In this document: positions 62,036 through 64,000 of the stretch, piece after piece | Layout: every line of letters starts with the position of its first letter | Position numbering within the stretch: position 1 is the stretch's first letter | Assembly (NCBI RefSeq): GCF_040372045.1 | Contig: NZ_BAABWH010000001.1 | Source of the DNA: Thalassolituus sp006212115 | GTDB taxonomy: Bacteria; Pseudomonadota; Gammaproteobacteria; Pseudomonadales; Oceanobacteraceae | Strand: one strand, 5' to 3' | Length of the DNA stretch: 64,000 bases | The notes under the pieces: generated by a model | Seen by the model: the letters and a program-made list of their open reading frames with translations, nothing else | What the model was told of the DNA's origin: nothing | Database searches by the model: none | Translations under genes and position numbers: made by a program

Positions 62036-62073
62036 AAAAATGCCCCACCAGATCGCATCTGATGGGGCTTTTT
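62036..62073. terminator. Bidirectional terminator between bfr and the beta-propeller gene
   Basis: GCCCCACCAGAT / ATCTGATGGGGC (62042-62068, one mismatch, three-base loop), with A residues before and five T after. Serves the convergent pair. Confidence 0.88.
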
Positions 62074-62090
62074 AGTTTACGGCCGGATGA

Positions 62091-63386
62091 TCAATACAAA
62101 GACAGCCAATCTGCCTTAAGCATCCCCTCGCGGATACGTTGCGGATGGTTACCCACATCGATACGCTTAATTTCTTCACGGGTCGCGTAGTTAATCACCG
62201 AAACCTGGTCGGTTTCACTCCACGAGATCAGGCAGTTCTCGCCACTGCGATCCGACACAGCCCAGTAGGCTTTCTTACCGAGTCCCTCAAGCAAGGTGTA
62301 CTCAAAGGTTTCGCGGTCAACGATGGCAGCGTAGTCATCCATAGTGCCTGCAACGCAAAGAGCTGAATCGTCCGCGCTCATCGCCAGACCATGGTGCGCC
62401 GAGTCATTCACGTAATAAACCTTAGGCAGGTACGGTACGTGGTTCGGCAGTTCAGCCAGACGTGTGATGGTCTCAGTTTCCATATCGAACTCAACCAGGC
62501 CATGCAGGAAGGACAACTGGAAGTAGAAGTAGCGGTAGTCGCTGGTGTGTGCCATCGGACGGATCGACGGGCTCAGATCACCCAGTCCTGCTTCTTCGAG
62601 CTTGGCTTTGATGTCGATGTCCTTAACGATCTCTTCGGCTTCCGTGTCATAGACAATGAACTTACGCTCACCACGCGTCGTGTCTCGCAGCACCTTGCCG
62701 TCGAAAGGCATAAACACGAAACCAATACTGGAGTGATAGATGTACTTGCCGTCGTCAGAGTACAGATTCTCATGCGGTGAATTACCCGTAGGGAAGCGAC
62801 CCTCTTCTTCACCGGTGTAGACATTCAACAGGTGAACGACACTACCCGTTGAGGCAGATACCGCAACCTGAGTGCCATCTGGCGATAAGGCCATGTGATC
62901 TGAGCGGACACCGTCAACTTCAAATCGCCATACGACTTCGCCATTATCCAGGTCCAGTGCCACGACATCAGCAAAGCTAGGGCGGGAAACGATCAGGAGC
63001 TCACCGTCGTTGGTACTGTACATGTCATCAACGTACTGATCATTACCTTCACCGATCAGCTGACGAATGCCAAGGAACACGGTATAGCGCCAGAAATCAG
63101 CCTTAATCTCTTCCATGCGCTCTTCGTAATCAGGAATACCGTTTACGCGGCCCAGGATTTCGTAGTTGTCACCGTCGATAACATCGATGGTACCGTCCCA
63201 GTTGTTACCAACGAAGATGGCGGGTCTCAAACCGTCGGAGTAATCCGGCGATTCCTCAACGACCTCTTCCTCCTCAACGGGAGTGTCAGGAAACAACCAA
63301 TCGAACCAGCCAGCTGACGCTGGCGCAGAAAATACAGCGGCGGCAGAGGCAAACGCGACCGCCATACCTGTTTTACGGAAATTCAT
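62091..63386 (-). CDS. Exported YncE-like beta-propeller protein
   Basis: A 431-residue protein with a Sec signal peptide (basic MNFRKTG, hydrophobic core, ASA cut near residue 25), an acidic stretch (EEEEVVEESP, about 37-46) and a chain of YVTN/WD-like blades: AIFVGNNWDGTIDVIDGDNYE, then VVALDLDNGEVVWRFEVDG, DHMALSPDGTQVAVSASTGS, VHLLNVYTGEEEGRFPTG, and VSVINYATREEIKRIDVGNHP. Periplasmic location is expected; such propellers bind partners or ligands, and none can be named. The gene stands alone between two terminators/long gaps. Confidence 0.8.
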   Translation of the reverse strand: MNFRKTGMAVAFASAAAVFSAPASAGWFDWLFPDTPVEEEEVVEESPDYSDGLRPAIFVGNNWDGTIDVIDGDNYEILGRVNGIPDYEERMEEIKADFWRYTVFLGIRQLIGEGNDQYVDDMYSTNDGELLIVSRPSFADVVALDLDNGEVVWRFEVDGVRSDHMALSPDGTQVAVSASTGSVVHLLNVYTGEEEGRFPTGNSPHENLYSDDGKYIYHSSIGFVFMPFDGKVLRDTTRGERKFIVYDTEAEEIVKDIDIKAKLEEAGLGDLSPSIRPMAHTSDYRYFYFQLSFLHGLVEFDMETETITRLAELPNHVPYLPKVYYVNDSAHHGLAMSADDSALCVAGTMDDYAAIVDRETFEYTLLEGLGKKAYWAVSDRSGENCLISWSETDQVSVINYATREEIKRIDVGNHPQRIREGMLKADWLSLY

Positions 63387-63829
63387 AGTAACCCCGGGGT
63401 TTTATTATCTTTATTTTTTATGAGGCGAATACGCCATTTCCCATGCTAAAACCTTGCTGTAAACCAACTCAATAGCGTGGCCAGATATACCATATGAATG
63501 CCGTTTTCTGGCCTGAATAGTCATTCGATGGAGTGATGACATTCTGCACACAAGTGGAACACACGCCCTATTAGGAAGCATAAACATTCTTTTAAACCTG
63601 GCCTGCGCCTCCAATGAACCCGTCACTACAACCGGAATTTATTTCGAGCCCGATACACTTGCTGTCTCTGTACAATTTTTTAACCGGTGAAAGAAAAGCA
63701 GCAACCTCATGAAAAGTTTCGTCTTTTTTCTTATCTGCCAGAGATCTCAGAATCCATCGCCCCCTAAAGATCCGCCGATCTGGCCTGTCCGTTGCAGCAC
63801 CATGAGGTAACGTGCGGGAAGGAGACTCT
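63387..63829. other. Divergent intergenic region, beta-propeller gene to M20 gene
   Basis: 443 bases, AT-rich near the propeller start (63402-63420 is mostly T and A). Besides the palindrome at 63390 and the AAGGAG before 63830, nothing convincing is seen. Minus-strand open frames here (63411-63626, 63592-63855) lack ribosome sites and family features. Confidence 0.5.
63390..63401. repeat. Perfect GC palindrome at the ribosome-binding site of the beta-propeller gene
   Basis: AACCCCGGGGTT, centred 63395/63396, lies four bases before the ATG and contains the only G-rich stretch able to act as Shine-Dalgarno. Possible operator or translational control site. Confidence 0.4.
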
Positions 63830-64000
63830 ATGTCTGACATCTGGCAAGACACCATCGAATTCGGTAAAGAAGTTCGTCATCGACTTCACATGAGCCCGGA
63901 ACTCAGCTGGGGAGAGCACAACACAGCCGAGACAATCCGAACGCTCCTGTCGGAACTAGGAATACGATGGAAATCCTGCACCCCAACAGGCACTGTCGCC
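63830..64000 (+). CDS. M20-family amidohydrolase, N-terminal part
   Basis: Partial, 57 codons inside the window. MSDIWQDTIEFGKEVRHRLH and then MSPELSWGEHNTAETIRTLL match the opening of M20D amidohydrolases (hippurate/IAA-amino-acid hydrolase type, R-x-L-H-x-x-PE-L-S). The strong AAGGAG six bases upstream fixes the ATG. Substrate cannot be told; metal-ligand residues are beyond the edge. Confidence 0.8.
   Translation, partial: MSDIWQDTIEFGKEVRHRLHMSPELSWGEHNTAETIRTLLSELGIRWKSCTPTGTVA

Noticed and set aside
63592..63855. Minus-strand open frame over the M20 gene start
   Set aside because: Antisense to the strong AAGGAG and M20 N-terminus; no features.
1..64000. Mobile elements, prophage, CRISPR arrays, defence islands
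   Set aside because: No transposase, integrase, phage structural gene or regularly spaced repeat array was seen; genes are mostly core and in conserved order.

Overview
The window is 64 kb of core chromosome from a gammaproteobacterium. Gene content and order (hemA-TPR lipoprotein-lolB-ispE-tRNA-Gln-prs-rplY-pth-ychF, a full mra/dcw cluster ending lpxC-secA, miaB-phoH-ybeY-corC-lnt, bioFHCD, gcvTHP) resemble Pseudomonadales/Oceanospirillales such as marine Oceanospirillaceae; the genus is an inference and no marker here settles it. I saw no insertion sequence, prophage, CRISPR array, rRNA or other clear sign of recent transfer.

Layout. 1-2559 (minus): prmC (partial), prfA and hemA, overlapping. 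2701-9525 (plus): a TPR lipoprotein, lolB, ispE, tRNA-Gln(UUG), prs, rplY, pth and ychF, separated by clear intrinsic terminators. 9627-12426: a small accessory patch with a Bcr/CflA-type drug exporter, a TetR regulator with a perfect palindromic operator, a 58-residue orphan and a convergent 200-residue orphan. 12812-18486 (plus): miaB, phoH, ybeY, corC, lnt and a small membrane protein. 18483-42026 (minus): a long unidirectional run, which read in transcription order is mraZ-rsmH-ftsL-ftsI-murE-murF-mraY-murD-ftsW-murG-murC-ddl-ftsQ-ftsA-ftsZ-lpxC-M23 peptidase-secA-argJ-mutT-vanZ-like. Most dcw genes overlap by 1-11 bases. This run supplies septal peptidoglycan precursors, the divisome, lipid A commitment and the Sec motor.

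42027-42522 is a divergent control region: a good sigma-70 promoter for mraZ, five 10-base-spaced MraZ-type boxes just downstream of it, and a second box cluster on the opposite strand pointing to a DUF502 membrane protein. 43241-48304 is a complete late biotin pathway (bioA divergent from bioFHCD) with a BirA-type operator between the two arms. 48410-52208 holds a cyclic-nucleotide-binding/rhodanese-like fusion, an orphan TonB-like protein and a CPA-type cation/proton antiporter. 52484-58075 holds an AraC-family regulator and the glycine cleavage genes gcvTHP. 58143-60827 is a large membrane GGDEF-EAL protein. 61123-61995 is a bacterioferritin-associated ferredoxin and bacterioferritin (iron store and its release partner). 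The window ends with an exported beta-propeller protein and the start of an M20-family amidohydrolase.

I found no convincing wholly new system. The most interesting signals are regulatory (the paired MraZ-box clusters, the BirA operator, the TetR palindrome lying on a seven-codon leader) and a few poorly characterised proteins (the cNMP/rhodanese fusion overlapping an orphan TonB-like gene, and the two small orphans near the drug exporter). Promoters, operators and box calls were read by eye and remain predictions.
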